Assembly (NCBI GenBank): GCA_907163375.1
Contig: CAJQUW010003454.1
Span: 173,448-237,447 of the forward strand
Source: Prostheceraeus crozeri
Lineage: Eukaryota; Platyhelminthes; Polycladida; Euryleptidae
Reading direction: 5' to 3'
Length of the DNA: 64,000 bases
Shown here: piece after piece, positions 33,636-45,010 of the stretch
Layout of the letters: each line of letters starts with the position of its first letter
How positions within the stretch are numbered: position 1 is the first letter of the stretch
Notes under the pieces: generated by a model
Database searches by the model: none
Seen by the model: the letters and a program-made list of their open reading frames with translations, nothing else
What the model was told of the DNA's origin: nothing
Made by a program: the position numbers and the translations under genes

Positions 33636-34348
33636 TAGTCCGGCAGCCAGAACGAGTTTCTGCAGTGAACGAGGCCGAAAGTGAGACTTTCACAGAATGA
33701 TGTACACTCTATGGCTACTACGAATTAGTGCGTCTGTCGAGTTCTAATGAGTTCCTCTTCTTGTTGGACAGGACCAAAGAAAAACACTTGTTAATCTAAT
33801 GGGACGCAGATTGCAGTTCTTGGTTGAAATGAAAGTTTATATCTTTTCTCTGATTAAAAGAAAAGTACTAAGCGCAGAGTCATACTTTTTGGCATGGAAT
33901 GTCTTCAGGTCATTTTCTTTCATGTTCATGCCATACCCCTGTCTATAAAACTAAACACATTTAGATTTAGAGAGCATCTTAATGTTGGCAAACGCAAATA
34001 TTTTGAGAAACTTTATCCACATTCAACCACATTCTCACATATATTGCCGATCAGATGCACATCATTGGAAATGACCTGAAGACAATCCATGTAAATAATT
34101 ATGACTATAGACTTAATACTTTCCAGTTGGTAAGCGAAAACATAAAAAAATTCATTTTAGCCAAAAACTGCAATCTGCGTCCCATTGGATTTACATGTGT
34201 TTTTCTTTGATCCTGTCTGACAAGAAGAGGAACTCACTAGAACTTGGCAGACGTGCAGATTCGTAGTAGGCATGAGGTGTGCATCATTCTGTGAAAGTCT
34301 CACTTTCGGCCTCGTTCCCTGCAGAAACTCGTTCTGGCTGCCGGACTA
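33636..34348. mobile_element. Foldback element F2, symmetric, inside the Penelope-like copy
   Basis: Ends TAGTCCGGCAGCC and GGCTGCCGGACTA, with one monomer in each arm and long mirrored inner arms around gggacgcagattgcag and ctgcaatctgcgtccc. Flanks are taa on both sides (33633-33635, 34349-34351); a TA duplication fits too. Penelope-like coding sequence is readable on either side (LYENGFKP before, IRPKSKSNN after), so the foldback inserted into the retroelement. Confidence 0.85.
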
Positions 34349-34351
34349 TAA

Positions 34352-34895
34352 CTTAATTAGACCTAAATCAAAATCCAATAATAAAAATAATGAAAATCAT
34401 ATCAACCTCTGCGTTGATTTCATTAGTGATTGCTACATAAGAAAAATGAATAAACTGGTCAGTAAGTATGAACTTCCTGTTCGTGTTACCTGTAAACCCG
34501 GTTAAACTTTAGTTAATAGCATAAATACTAATGAAAACAAAAACAAATGTAGTTGTAAACTGTGCAAAGATATTGGACCTAAATATATGTACAGCTATAA
34601 ATACATTGTTTGTAATTTTGAATGTAAAATTTGTTATAAAAATTACATTGTCCAAACTTGCCGACCTTTAAAGTTACGGCATGATGAACACATACGTAGT
34701 TTGAACTGTCAAGATCGTAAAAGTGCACTATCTGAACATGACCTGATTGACCAGGCCGATAGAATGATGAACATCGATAGTTTCCAGCTTTCTGTCCTAA
34801 ATAAAGAAAAGAATTCGATGCAAACTAAAATGGCCGAAGCACGCTTCATAGCGTTGAACAAGCCACAAATCAACCGCAAGCATGAACTGATCTAA
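34352..34895 (+). pseudogene. Penelope-like element, zinc-knuckle and GIY-YIG region, decayed
   Basis: The first block reads DFISDCYIRKMNKLVSKYEL and PVRVTCKPG, then a stop. Next come CSCKLCKD (the Cys cluster that precedes the nuclease in this family) and the nuclease: IVCNFECKIC, YKNYIVQTCRPLKLRHDEH, SALSEHDL, then KPQINRKHELI and stop. The Arg and His that follow the second motif are present. The first motif has Cys where the family has Tyr, and YIG reads YIV, so activity is doubtful. Sequence identity is confident; function is not expected. Confidence 0.85.
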
Positions 34896-34954
34896 CGAAT
34901 CGTCACCGCCCAATCATTTTTGTATTTAATCCAACTGCCTGTTTATTTACCTAT

Positions 34955-34992
34955 CCCTTGATACTGTCCACCGTGACGAAACGCGTCGGGGA
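34955..34992 (+). ncRNA. Conserved hairpin motif, hammerhead-like layout
   Basis: CCCTTGATACTGTCCACCGT runs on as GACGAAACGCGTCGGGG. The core is unchanged in three copies: here, 27123-27161 minus and 33161-33199 minus. Outer CCC(C)/GGGG can pair, an inner GTC/GAC stem follows, then GAAA and a GTC triplet. Order and spacing recall the hammerhead ribozymes reported in Penelope-like elements, but the CUGAUGA core reads UUGAUAC. Catalysis is not shown. Confidence 0.4.
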
Positions 34993-35110
34993 ACTTCATC
35001 TTGCAAAGTGAAAAATCGTCTAAATTGAAGGAGAGCTATTTTTGCTTAAATCGCGGAAAATTGAATAATGAACCTCCCGTATACGACAACGAAAGGTCTA
35101 TCACTCAGTG

Positions 35111-36506
35111 ACAGATCAAGTCTATTCTAAATCCAATGTGACCAAGTGTGACGAAATTTGATGAATTTGGAAAACTTGAAAAATGTGTGGGTGGGAAGAG
35201 TGAAGGTACCCTTCTCTGCCCTACAGAAACACTTTCCTCGTAGTTATCCGCCAACAAGAAGTGGATACATTCGAAAATTGGTCAAAATTAGTGATTGAGA
35301 ATTGTGAATTGTAGTTTATAGCGCGAAGAGGAGCGAGTTAGAAAAGCCAGATGATGAACCAGACACTGGTGTGGACAGAGCTAAGGAAACCTCTAATTTT
35401 TATAGGACCAATTGTTATACAGTATTGCAGCATTAGTAAAACGCACGTGAATCCCGTGCTGCGCAAACAGCAATTGGCGAGTGAGCTTTCCAATGGCAGC
35501 ATTCAATCAATCCAACTCGTTCAAATTCGTACTACTAGCAGCAACTAAAAATTCATATCCTCTAAAGTTTTACCGTTTTTTGGTTTTGAAGGCTGCTTAA
35601 AAATTTTTAGGTAGCTTAAAATGTTTGGTAATTATGATTGCAAAATAGGGAAATGTACTGAGAAGTCATGATGGAGCAGAAATAAATCTTGATATGATTT
35701 TTACGTATAGAATTCAACTCAGTGTGGATATGATTATCTTTCAAAAGTGTACCAATGTTTAATTATAGTTTATACCACAACTATAATTAATGAGTTAATA
35801 AGTTTATTTTAATGATTTCTTATCTTTGTTTAAACATATCAGTGATTTATTATTTCTGTAGTGTCAACAATTCAAATGCTTGTGTATCTGTTTCACACCG
35901 GTGGAATGCCTGAAAGAGAACCGGTCGAAAGGCCTCGCATTCACTTTGCGTTGTTTTTTGTTTACAAAAGAATTTGTTATACCAGAACGCCAAAAGCGAG
36001 CTTAATCGAATGTTTTGCAATCGCATTGGTACCACAGCTTTCTGACAAAATAGCATAATTTTCTCGACGCATGAGATGAATCATAGATATCAGACCGGGT
36101 GACCAATGATTTCTGACAGCGTTTGTGAACTATCGGCATGAAGATTTTTATTTGCCAATTGGCATGTCATAAACTCAACGTTCAGCTGCTATCCACGATT
36201 GATTCATCTAGGCGGAAAACTCCATTCAAAAGAAACATTCTCTGTCAGTCCACCCGAAGGATGTCTGTGTTTTTGGGATCTATCCTAATTGCGCATCTAC
36301 ATGCATGTACATATACTCGCATTATATGTATGAAATAACAATATATATGGCAGCTCCTTCATTTTAATGTAGAACTTATCCGAGATTTTCATTAAGGACA
36401 GATGAGTTACTTCCAAATGTTCACCGTTCACAGAAAAGTTGACCACCTTCGAATACTGCATCTACTTTGATTGGAACAGTTTCTGTTTGAAAATCACTCT
36501 TCACAG
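35111..36506. other. Non-coding, no feature recognised
   Basis: No supported gene; several short frames of 61-68 codons have no motif. Confidence 0.45.
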
Positions 36507-38726
36507 CTAGAATATGTTCCCATTTTGAAATTTATTTATGCACAACGAAAGAGGAGAAGCGAACGCTTGAAAAGTCCAGGATAAATTGAAAAAATTCACG
36601 GTCCTTAAGATCTCGCTTCGACCAACGGGGACCTCGGTTATTTCCAAAATGGTCTTGGCATTGCACCGTATTAGCGCAACAGATAGCGTGACAGAAATAG
36701 AAGCAATGGCATCGTAGATAGTCAGCCTAGTTTGTGTTGCGAATCTGGTTCCTAGGCTCGCAACAAATTGCTTGGCTTCGTCAACCATAGCTCCATATGC
36801 TGTCAAGCAAAAGGAGAGGCACTGCCAATTTACTTCCCGGCAATTCACTATGTTTGCGCTGATGTCTCTATGTCTCTATGAGAGCGTCACATCAATCGCG
36901 GCGGATTTACCTAATGACCAATCAGGCAACAAAATGTCCGCCGGATGAGTTTGTGGTTGATTATTCAAGCCATTGCCTCATTCTAACTGTGGTCGTAAAA
37001 GCGATCGACTGCAGCATTCATGCACGACATTTCGTATGGTATTGTGCCGATTGACGATGTCCCCTCCATTTTTACAAGTCAACGCATGATGTCCGTATGG
37101 ATCAAGAATTGTATCAGGATGGTAGATACATTTATTTGAGTTGCCATCCAAGCGCAAGCCTAACCAGCACTTTAATGCTGTATTCATTTCATTTGGCTCC
37201 AACGCTAGACCTAGTCCGTGGGAAGAAATGACTCGCAACCAGTCAGCGACATGATCTGCAGCAACAATTTCAAGTTGAGCTTTATCGGCTGGTGAAGCTG
37301 CTTGAAGGAGGTCATTGCGTGATTTTGATTCAATCATTTGTGAAAGACGTTGTTGTGATATTTGAAGGCCGATTGTGCTGTCAAAACCTTGAATCTTTTC
37401 AGTCGGTAATACGCGATAATTGAAGTGATCAATTGCTTTCATCAGATTGATTGAAGGTTCGAGTTGTCCAAACTTGGTTGTTTCAACTTCTTCATGTCAT
37501 CACTCAGAATGTTTAGATCATCTTAGCTGTATGCTTCACATTTAGATAAATTAACTTCCAAGCCTGTCTCGGATATAGCGCATTGAAGTACTTGAACTAT
37601 ACAAAAAATAAAACTTGAACTATAGAAGCTTTCTGTCCACAAACAATGACATCGTCTAAATGCCATGCGTGGTACATCAGCGGTGTTGAACTCGAAATTT
37701 CGTTGATTGATTTCTGCAGAACTAGAGAAAACAGAAGCGGACCTAATGCATCACCTTGTTGTACACCTGTCTCGAATGTTAGGCTCCCCATTTGATGACA
37801 GAGAATGGGCTGTGAAGAATAACATACGCTAACCCAAGTTAACAGTTCAGGAAAATGTATGGCTCATTTACTAGATAACAACTGATGAGAGACTCGATTA
37901 AAGGCATTGGTTATGTCAATTTTGAATATCACGAAGTCGTCTTAATTCCAATGTTTGTGGATCATAGACCATGACGTATGAATAATCATCTCCATGCCTC
38001 TTGGACATCCCACTCCAAATTGATAAGGCTGAAATAATTCAGCAGCCTTACTTCGCAGCACGACACATGCACTGTTACTGACCAATCTTCTCAGAATTTC
38101 TCCTACTGCAATTTCATTTTCACCTTTCTTTAGGGCAGTAAGGTTGGCGCTTGCCAGGGCACTGAGAACTTCTACTGGAGCTGATCCTCGTAGTGATAAA
38201 TGTGCAATGCTTCGAAGAGACGAATATAGGGGTGAATTCAAAGTTGCTTCATTTGCCTCTAGGGGATGCTGGCATCACATGCCAGGAGATCCACATGCTG
38301 TGTCTCTGGGAAATGTATGAAGCACTTCTAAACTGTTGAAGTCAGGCGGTAGCTGAAGTGGGGACTGACTTTCGGCTGTTGATGGGATATCTGGTATTGG
38401 TGAAGGTGGATGCTTTTGTAACAGCAATTGCCAAGTTTCTGAGTCATTTTTTGCAATACCTGTTGAAGTTAGCATCCTTGCCGCCTTCCCAAACAGTCCA
38501 AAGTTGTGGCAGGTTCAATTGGGAGTTCATTTTCTTTGGCTGAAGTTCGTTGCTTTTTGTTCACACTGACGTGAGAGGCACCGCATTGAGCTTTTTCCCA
38601 TAATTCTTGAATGTCTCCCTGAAGCCATCTTTGGCAAAATTTCTTAATCTCCGGACGCCGTTGTTTTCTTCCTGATTGCTTACATAATGGCAGTGCGCAT
38701 TTTGGCAACATAAAAAACGCTTCCAT
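36507..38726 (-). mobile_element. Decayed non-LTR retroelement with endonuclease-like tail
   Basis: Minus-strand pieces appear in family order over 2.2 kb. An N-terminal part (CQRWLQGDIQELWEKA) is followed by reverse-transcriptase fingers (EIAVGEILRRLV, FQPYQFGVGCPRGMEM). Motif A is IDITNAFNRVSHQ, motif B GVQQGDALGPLLFSLVL and motif C HLDD. The tail has CIYHPD, DPYGHHALTC, DIVNRHNTIRNVV, then PADILLPDW and AAIDVTLS, a PD-(D/E)XK-like pattern. The last part is NCREVNWQCLSFCLTAYGAM. The Cys/His cluster followed by a nuclease-like segment resembles the restriction-like endonuclease tail of R2/NeSL-type LINEs; the exact clade is not resolved. The reading frame is broken in several places. No terminal repeats or poly(A) tail are seen. 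Confidence 0.8.
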
Positions 38727-39205
38727 GCCTCTATCGTGTTTGATGTGTACGTATTAAATATGCTATATCTGAGCTATATTCAATGCACACATCATGAATG
38801 TTCTGTATTTGCAATATCTTTTTGTACTCAGTAAGATGTGTTTCACTCAAAGTGTGGTTTCACTACATCGTAATCAGTTTACCATCATGATTACCGGTAG
38901 CATTCAATAAAATAGATGAGTCCTAGTCAAATGATAAAGGTATACAGAAGGCCATTTGCAATCCAGAAATTGAATAATTCTAACTTCTAGTGGCTTTCTA
39001 AAAAGGCATTTGGTTTTGTTATACTTCTCTGGATTTTTGAAAAGCAAAGGGCTACATGTTGGTTTTTCAATACAAAGTTGGTTTCCACTGAATAATAGAT
39101 TTATGAGCTTTCGCTGGCTTGAACATCATTACAGAGTAAAGTAAGAAAGAATGCAAGTAATAAATAAAGTAGTAAACATAATCACTACGTAAAATTGTTA
39201 ACATA
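38727..39205. other. Non-coding, no feature recognised
   Basis: AT-rich, no supported gene or repeat. Confidence 0.45.
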
Positions 39206-39466
39206 CACTGTAAACTCTAGGGCACGAAATTTCACTTGAATTAGGCACGAAATTTAATCAACACAAGGCACGAGTAGCCACGAAGTTCATAGTACCGAGT
39301 TTGTGCCCATTGATTTTTCCTTCGATTTCATTGGATAAACAGATATTTGGTTTGGTGCCTATTAGTGCCTAGTGGCCCCTCGAGGCACTAGAAAGGCACT
39401 AACAAGGCGCTAACTGGCACGAAATTTCGGCTTCGTGCCTAAATCATTGCCCTACAGTTTACAGTG
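39206..39466. mobile_element. CACTGTAAAC MITE, GGCACGAAA subtype
   Basis: CACTGTAAACTCTAGGGCAC at the left and CCCTACAGTTTACAGTG at the right, flanked by TA on each side (39204-39205, 39467-39468). The inside is dominated by ggcac(t/g)a words in both senses, so most of the 261-bp element can fold. TA targeting suggests a Tc1/mariner-type helper. Confidence 0.85.
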
Positions 39467-39884
39467 TAGGGTGAGTGAACAATGTTATTTGCTAATAGGA
39501 TATCTATCACCAATAACAATAAAATGCAACAACAAACGGCTATAAACATGGTCGAAGCTGTTACTTGCAAGTCGTGCTTACCACGGCGACTCAAATTGAG
39601 CACCTTCCTGCTGATGCAAAAAGAGCAGCGCCCAGCAAATGAGCCATAGACCTTCCGACAGGCGTCTGACGCAAAAGTAGTCATTTCCTCTCAAATGTAG
39701 GCTGTCAGTTCCCTCGCATTCGAGATGCGTTGCTGTAATAGAGAGGGCGCCGTCCAGTTGATAGTAGGCTATGTGTTCTGGTTTTCGTTTCGCCGCAAGA
39801 AAGGAATAACATGTAGCTTCAGAACATCACCGTACCGGTCGCTGTTCATCGCTTGCTCACTGACTTATTCACACTCCCGTTCTC
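39467..39884. other. Non-coding, no feature recognised
   Basis: No supported gene or repeat. Confidence 0.4.
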
Positions 39885-40064
39885 ATGGAAGACAGCTTCG
39901 TCGAAAACACACAGGTGGAATTGAAGATAGTGCTCACGCTGTTGAGAAATTCATTGAGAAAATTCGATATGTCGGACGTGATCGTCATCAGAGAGTTCCT
40001 GGATGACACCTTTTCTTGTGAAGACAACGAACGACGCTACGAATTTTTGAAGTTGAAGCAATAA
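39885..40064 (+). CDS. Small acidic hypothetical protein or exon, 59 aa
   Basis: ATG to TAA, 60 codons. It starts MEDSFVENTQVELKIVLTLL and ends EDNERRYEFLKLKQ. Composition is protein-like, with Leu-rich helical segments and acidic patches, and differs from the repeat frames around it. No family is recognised and no neighbouring exon is apparent. It could be a chance frame. Confidence 0.22.
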   Translation: MEDSFVENTQVELKIVLTLLRNSLRKFDMSDVIVIREFLDDTFSCEDNERRYEFLKLKQ

Positions 40065-42139
40065 ATTGGTGTCAATATTGACAATAATGTTCCGCTGGAA
40101 ACTGCACTTACCAAAACTTTTAAGAGGGATTTTCTTCAGGTATATTTGCTTGCATCATTAGTTGACTCATTACTTGGAGTGAGTTTATAAGTAGGCATGA
40201 ATGTTAGCCACGACGGGAAGAATCTCCTAAGAAAATCAATTTACCTAATCGATTCGAAGTTTTGTTTGTAAAGAAAAAATGGAAAACATATTTTACCACA
40301 TCCTTCTGAACCAACTTTTTTTAAAATGATGTTATAGCAAGCATGATTATAGTCAGACTGAATGTGAAAATACAAGTACATGCAACGACGATCTAACGGT
40401 TTAAGATTGTTGAAGACTGAATAGTAGTAGTACCTACAAAGACAGGATAAATGAAGGACATGGAAGAGGAGAGCATCCAGTCATTGCACCGAGGCTATTT
40501 GGCTTTGCATCCGGAATCTGCTTGAACGTTTTGTAAATATGGCATCCAAGAAACTAAATCGAGCGAATTGACAGTTATCGTAATAAGTATCTCAAATGCG
40601 TAAGCGTTCAGTATGCGAAGATCACAGAACACATGAAAGTGACGTGAAACAAAAGCAAAAAACAACAACATTTGACCAAACTAAAAGCTGCTTGAAAGTT
40701 ATTGTATACATGCAGGGAAGGTCTGTGCACACATCACTTCCACCACATTTCAATGATCAAAAGTACATACACGTATATCCAAAGACTGAATGAAGGAAGA
40801 TACTGTTACACTTGGAACACATTAGTGACCACTTCGTGGCAAACGAGAACGATTTTGCGAATGAAGAGGACGGTCGTCATGAATTTCACAATTTTTGAAA
40901 CATTTAATAGCACCTAGCAAGTGTAAGCGGTGGAGGATTGTCGCAATCACTTGATTTACCTGATGTTCTGTGTGCCTAATTTTGAAATCGCTACCGTCAA
41001 GTTTCGATGCAGCTGCGTTGAAATATAAACAAGGCACACACAATTAAGCAAGAGGCTAGAACTGATGAAATGACAAGCAGTGACAAGTTGCTTCACAGGA
41101 ATGATAGGTTTTAATGTTCTGATCACGCAATCGCAGAGAGGCAACATCAAAAGGCCTCATGAAATATATGACTCCAAGTTAAATCGTAATACCACAAATG
41201 TTTCAGTTTGCTTCAAGTTCAGAGAATATCAGAATCACTCATCACAAAATAACACCAAAACCTCATGAACAATGAAACATTATCCGAACTTTTACATCTA
41301 ATTTATCTGGAGACCATATTATTTCTATGTTTGCTGACAGATATTACTCTGTCAATGCGTGGCTCAATCTATTTCTATGCCCACTGACGATTTTAATTGG
41401 TCCTCTTGCCTTGCGACTGTCTGGTTTTCTTTTTAAATGAGTTCATCATCGATTTCATGTCCACAATTGTATATAAGCCTGTCCGTTTGTTGTATTATTG
41501 CCACTGATGATGGATGCCACGGTATTTGAAAAAGTAATGGCAATAAATCCCAACCTTCTAGCTTGTAAGATAGGTCAGTCTAATTCAAAACGTAATCACA
41601 TGAAGGAAGTTATCACGTTAAAAAAGGGAATACTTAATACCTGAAAACAAACGTCTGTCGCAGCACGATTCTTTGTTAGTTTTTATATATTTAATTTTCA
41701 TTTTTTATTTATTATTTTCAATATTGTATTATTGATTTGGTTTCTTTATTTGTGACAGAAATAACATCATAACATGCACGTGAGTGGCTGATTTTCAAAG
41801 TTGGCTGCTTATTCGTTCACGGACAATGGTTTGAGAGCAGACAGTGTGCACCATTTCATTAAGGCATACCACAAACAACTCTTCCCATCTGGAAAACGAG
41901 GACTGGGACGAGCGAGCTGTCTTATTATGCGTGCGATCCCAAAAGAACACCTATGATCTTGGACATTTTAACATACTCATTACAATCATAAGCAGCATGG
42001 AAAGCTTATCCCAATACAATATCTATTGTTTATATCCTCTTAAATTCAATGCAATTTTATGATCAAAAACCATTCATGAGTCAAAATCCATTATGATCAT
42101 ATGAAAAATTATATGGATTGTTTTCAGCTGTTTGACCCT
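40065..42139. other. Non-coding; one ribozyme-like hairpin
   Basis: About 2 kb with no supported gene. A structured motif lies at 41495-41547 and is listed separately. Confidence 0.45.
41495..41547 (+). ncRNA. CTGATGA...GAAA hairpin with 9-bp outer stem
   Basis: TTATTGCCA and TGGCAATAA can pair as an outer stem. Inside come CTGATGA, a short TGG/CCA stem and later GAAA. The layout recalls a hammerhead ribozyme, but extra bases (cggtattt) separate the inner stem from GAAA, so a working fold is doubtful. Confidence 0.25.
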
Positions 42140-42610
42140 ACTTGCCTCAGGGGTTGTGCCCCTTCGGTTATTTCAATCTCACACTTGAACGACTAGCTGT
42201 TCGAAAGTCTCATCTTATTACTTTTCCTAACTTTTTGTTGAATTTATCTGAGTGGTAGCTGTTTGTTTGTAGACTCACTATTTTATCCAAGGGAGCCACA
42301 TGAAAAAATTACGACCTTTTCCCTTCAACAGTTTAGGTTTTCACTTTTATTGATTAGATTTAGAGGTTTTAAATTGATTGGTAAGTTCTGCATTTTTCCA
42401 GTTGAGAAAATATGGTTGCGCAGTTGTGCTAATTAATCAAGTACTTTCCACCTCGCTATAATGACTGATATTACATATGTTCTATACACACGACTTATAA
42501 ATCTCTCAATTGCTGACTGAATCGCACAATCATCCCTGGTATACGAGCGTATACCAATGTTGTTCAGAAAGATTTAATAATGTAATGGATAAATAGAACA
42601 ACAAATTTAA
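42140..42610 (+). repeat. Diverged dispersed repeat, partner of 3800-4215
   Basis: Collinear with 3800-4215 through the cctaactttttgttg and gtggtagctgtttg blocks to atgttgttcagaa. No coding content recognised. Confidence 0.6.
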
Positions 42611-42829
42611 TTTATAAATTTGATACAAATTCAATTCCCAACTTTTACAAATTCATTACAGGATTGGAGAAGAAATACATTATATACATTGAATTTGAAA
42701 ATGGCATTAATTGAATTTATTGAACTTGGAATGCAAAACTGACATCACCATCTGTATACGCAAAATGGATATGGGTGCACTATTACATAATGTCAAATAA
42801 AGCAACAGCTAGATCTTAGGTGACCTTGA
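42611..42829. other. Non-coding, no feature recognised
   Basis: AT-rich stretch between the repeat and a LINE remnant. Confidence 0.45.
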
Positions 42830-43205
42830 TGACTCCCCCTGCTTCACCAACGAGAAAAGCCGGATGTGAATGCGGCCTTCAAGAGTTATATCATCAGGTG
42901 GTGCACTACGATGTCCCATGAAGGCCAAAAGCAAGGAAGGTCCAAGTATTCAACCTTGTGGTATGCCAGAAGGCACACAAAAGCATGATCCGTGTGTAAC
43001 ATTGATCTTTAACTTCTGGGACTTATGATGCAAATAACAGTTTAGTCATTTAAGGAAGCCTCGACCAATATTGCTTTCCAGACGTTGATTCAAAAAATTG
43101 TTGTGACTCAATTGCTTTCGCAAAATCGAGACAAGAGTTTCTAGATATCATGACAAGACCTTGGTTCAAGCATTGGTCTGGTTAAACTTAGGACTTTTGA
43201 AATAG
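42830..43205 (-). pseudogene. LINE reverse-transcriptase remnant
   Basis: The minus strand carries the RT B-motif signature GIPQG-ILGPS (Ser codon replaced by TGA) near 42940-42967. The A-motif-like LDFAKAIE lies upstream near 43110-43135, followed by a poorly preserved WIRSYL-type stretch. The order and spacing fit a jockey/CR1-like LINE. Stops and frame changes are frequent, so it is an old fragment. Confidence 0.6.
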
Positions 43206-44440
43206 GCACTCTCTGCATTCTTGCTAAACATTCAACACAAAATGAATGAAAGTTGGATAAATAACAATTCGGTCGCATTGAAGAGCGGCTCCGTGCCTGA
43301 TGTGGTTCCGAGCATAAGCAAGATTCATTTATTTATTTCATTTCATTTAAAAAGAGTCTTTTAAAAAATTTGGGAATTACAGGGATGACCGTAATTTGAC
43401 GGAAATCTGTGAGGCCAGGAGCATGACACTTTGGTTAATTAAAAAAATTATTATGACATATAAAGATAGAACCATATTATTTCTCCTAAGAGGAAAATAG
43501 AAAAAATAAATTCGTTTTATTTTGAATAACCAACATTTGTAAGAGTACAAAACAATGAATTAGATAATTGGCATTTATCCAAGAGCGCTATGAGAAATCT
43601 GATGTACACATATACAGAATGTGATTTTAACGGTTTGTTCACCATAAATTTGATCAACATCACCGATAATGACCAATATAACGTTGCTTTCTGATGTGAT
43701 ATGTGGTATCTGAAAGGTCAAAATCCAATACTAATAAATTGAACAATTATCTATTGGGGAGCGTGATCCCCAAGAAGGAAGGCACGATGAATTCCTCAAT
43801 GGAATTCAAAAGGTGAACGTTATCCAGCACAAACAATTAAGGTAGACATTTACAAAGGAAGAAGCCAAGATGCAAATGCCAAGTGAATTTGAAAACTATC
43901 AATTACATGTCGCTGAAATTGATTTTCATGGTAATAAGTGCAGAAGACAAGTAAAGTCAATGAACGTGAGAGTTCAACTGAGATCGACATTCATTTGTTG
44001 AAGACGCAGTCTGAGTTGAAGCATTTGTGCATCAAAAATATTCTCAAGAGAGAACAGAAGCAGACAATCGACTTTGTGACTGCAAATTGATAAAATTCCT
44101 TTCAGTTCGGAAAATTAGACCCTAGACAACAAATTTTATCAAATTCCAAACTGAAAACAGAAACAGCAAGCGGTAATGATTGTCTAATAGTTCGTCAGGT
44201 CTGAAATAATAAGGCCATGATCTTTATAATCATTGCTTGGCTTGATCTACTTATCTGAAACTGTCCCACGCTTTGGTGAATAGAAGACAATGGGTGACAA
44301 AGTTAAGCGCGCCAAGTAGCGGTCAGTGTGCGATCAAATCTAATAATTATGTTGATGCGTAGGTTGCCCAGACCGTTATTATCTGAATCATGATACTTCA
44401 CGAGTAGAACGATTATTCATTAATAGTCAAGCAGTCCGAC
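43206..44440. other. Non-coding, no feature recognised
   Basis: No supported gene or repeat in about 1.2 kb. Confidence 0.45.
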
Positions 44441-44918
44441 CACAGAATTAGATTGTTTAATCGTATCACTTTGCTAGAAGTGCAAGCTGATTCAAAACAA
44501 TGGCACATGAAGGAACTTATTAAGTGGGCAAAAAGAATTTCTCAATGCCCTGCAGAGATAGGAAAAATAGTCGTGCGTCGCTTGCGGATTGCTCTGAATT
44601 CCTTCAAAATGCTCCGATCGCCACGACTCCTTCAGATTCGAAGAATTCAGATCATTGTGCAAAAGTTTTCTCGATAATGTTGGGCCCTCCGATCATTTTA
44701 AAAAAAGTTAGCAGGCTCATGAAAAAACGTTCGAAACTTGTCATTGAATGCGTCTCTTTGCTGTGTGATCCGGTTGATAACAGTCACTGAAACTTTGTAA
44801 AATTTGGCGTATTTAATGTTGAACTGGCTGCTCATTGTTCGATTGCTATGGTATTTAGTCAGGAGATTGTGACATTTCATTTACGTTACATGTTCCAATG
44901 CTTCCCTTCTAGTCAAAC
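44441..44918 (+). mobile_element. Family A MITE, copy 7, tail missing
   Basis: Begins CACAGAATTAGATTG and follows the family to CTAGTCAAAC, then stops. The break falls at the end of AGTCAAAC, the same place where copy 6 was entered. A GTCA-type simple repeat follows instead of the tail. Confidence 0.85.
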
Positions 44919-45010
44919 GTGAGTCAGCCAATCAGTCAGTGAGTCAGTGAATGACTCAGTGAGTGAGTCAATCAATCAGTCAGTCAGTGAGTCAGCGAGT
45001 GAGCGAGGTC
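44919..45010 (+). repeat. GTCA/GAGT-type simple repeat
   Basis: Degenerate tetranucleotide array (gagtcagt, caatcagtcagt, gagtgagtc) directly abutting the broken end of family A copy 7. It may have arisen by slippage seeded from the terminal gtcaaac. Confidence 0.85.

Larger units (their letters stand above)
33086..35100. mobile_element. Composite inverted Penelope-like element
   Basis: A minus-strand fragment (33086 to about 33490) and a longer plus-strand fragment (about 33600-35100) of one Penelope-like element lie back to back. They are joined by a 22-bp tandem repeat, and foldback F2 sits inside the plus part. The whole is flanked by the perfect 10-bp repeat TCACTCAGTG (33076-33085, 35101-35110), so it behaves as one insertion. 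Penelope elements are known for inverted and variable terminal arrangements. The reverse-transcriptase core is missing; only the region before and through the GIY-YIG endonuclease remains. Confidence 0.85.
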
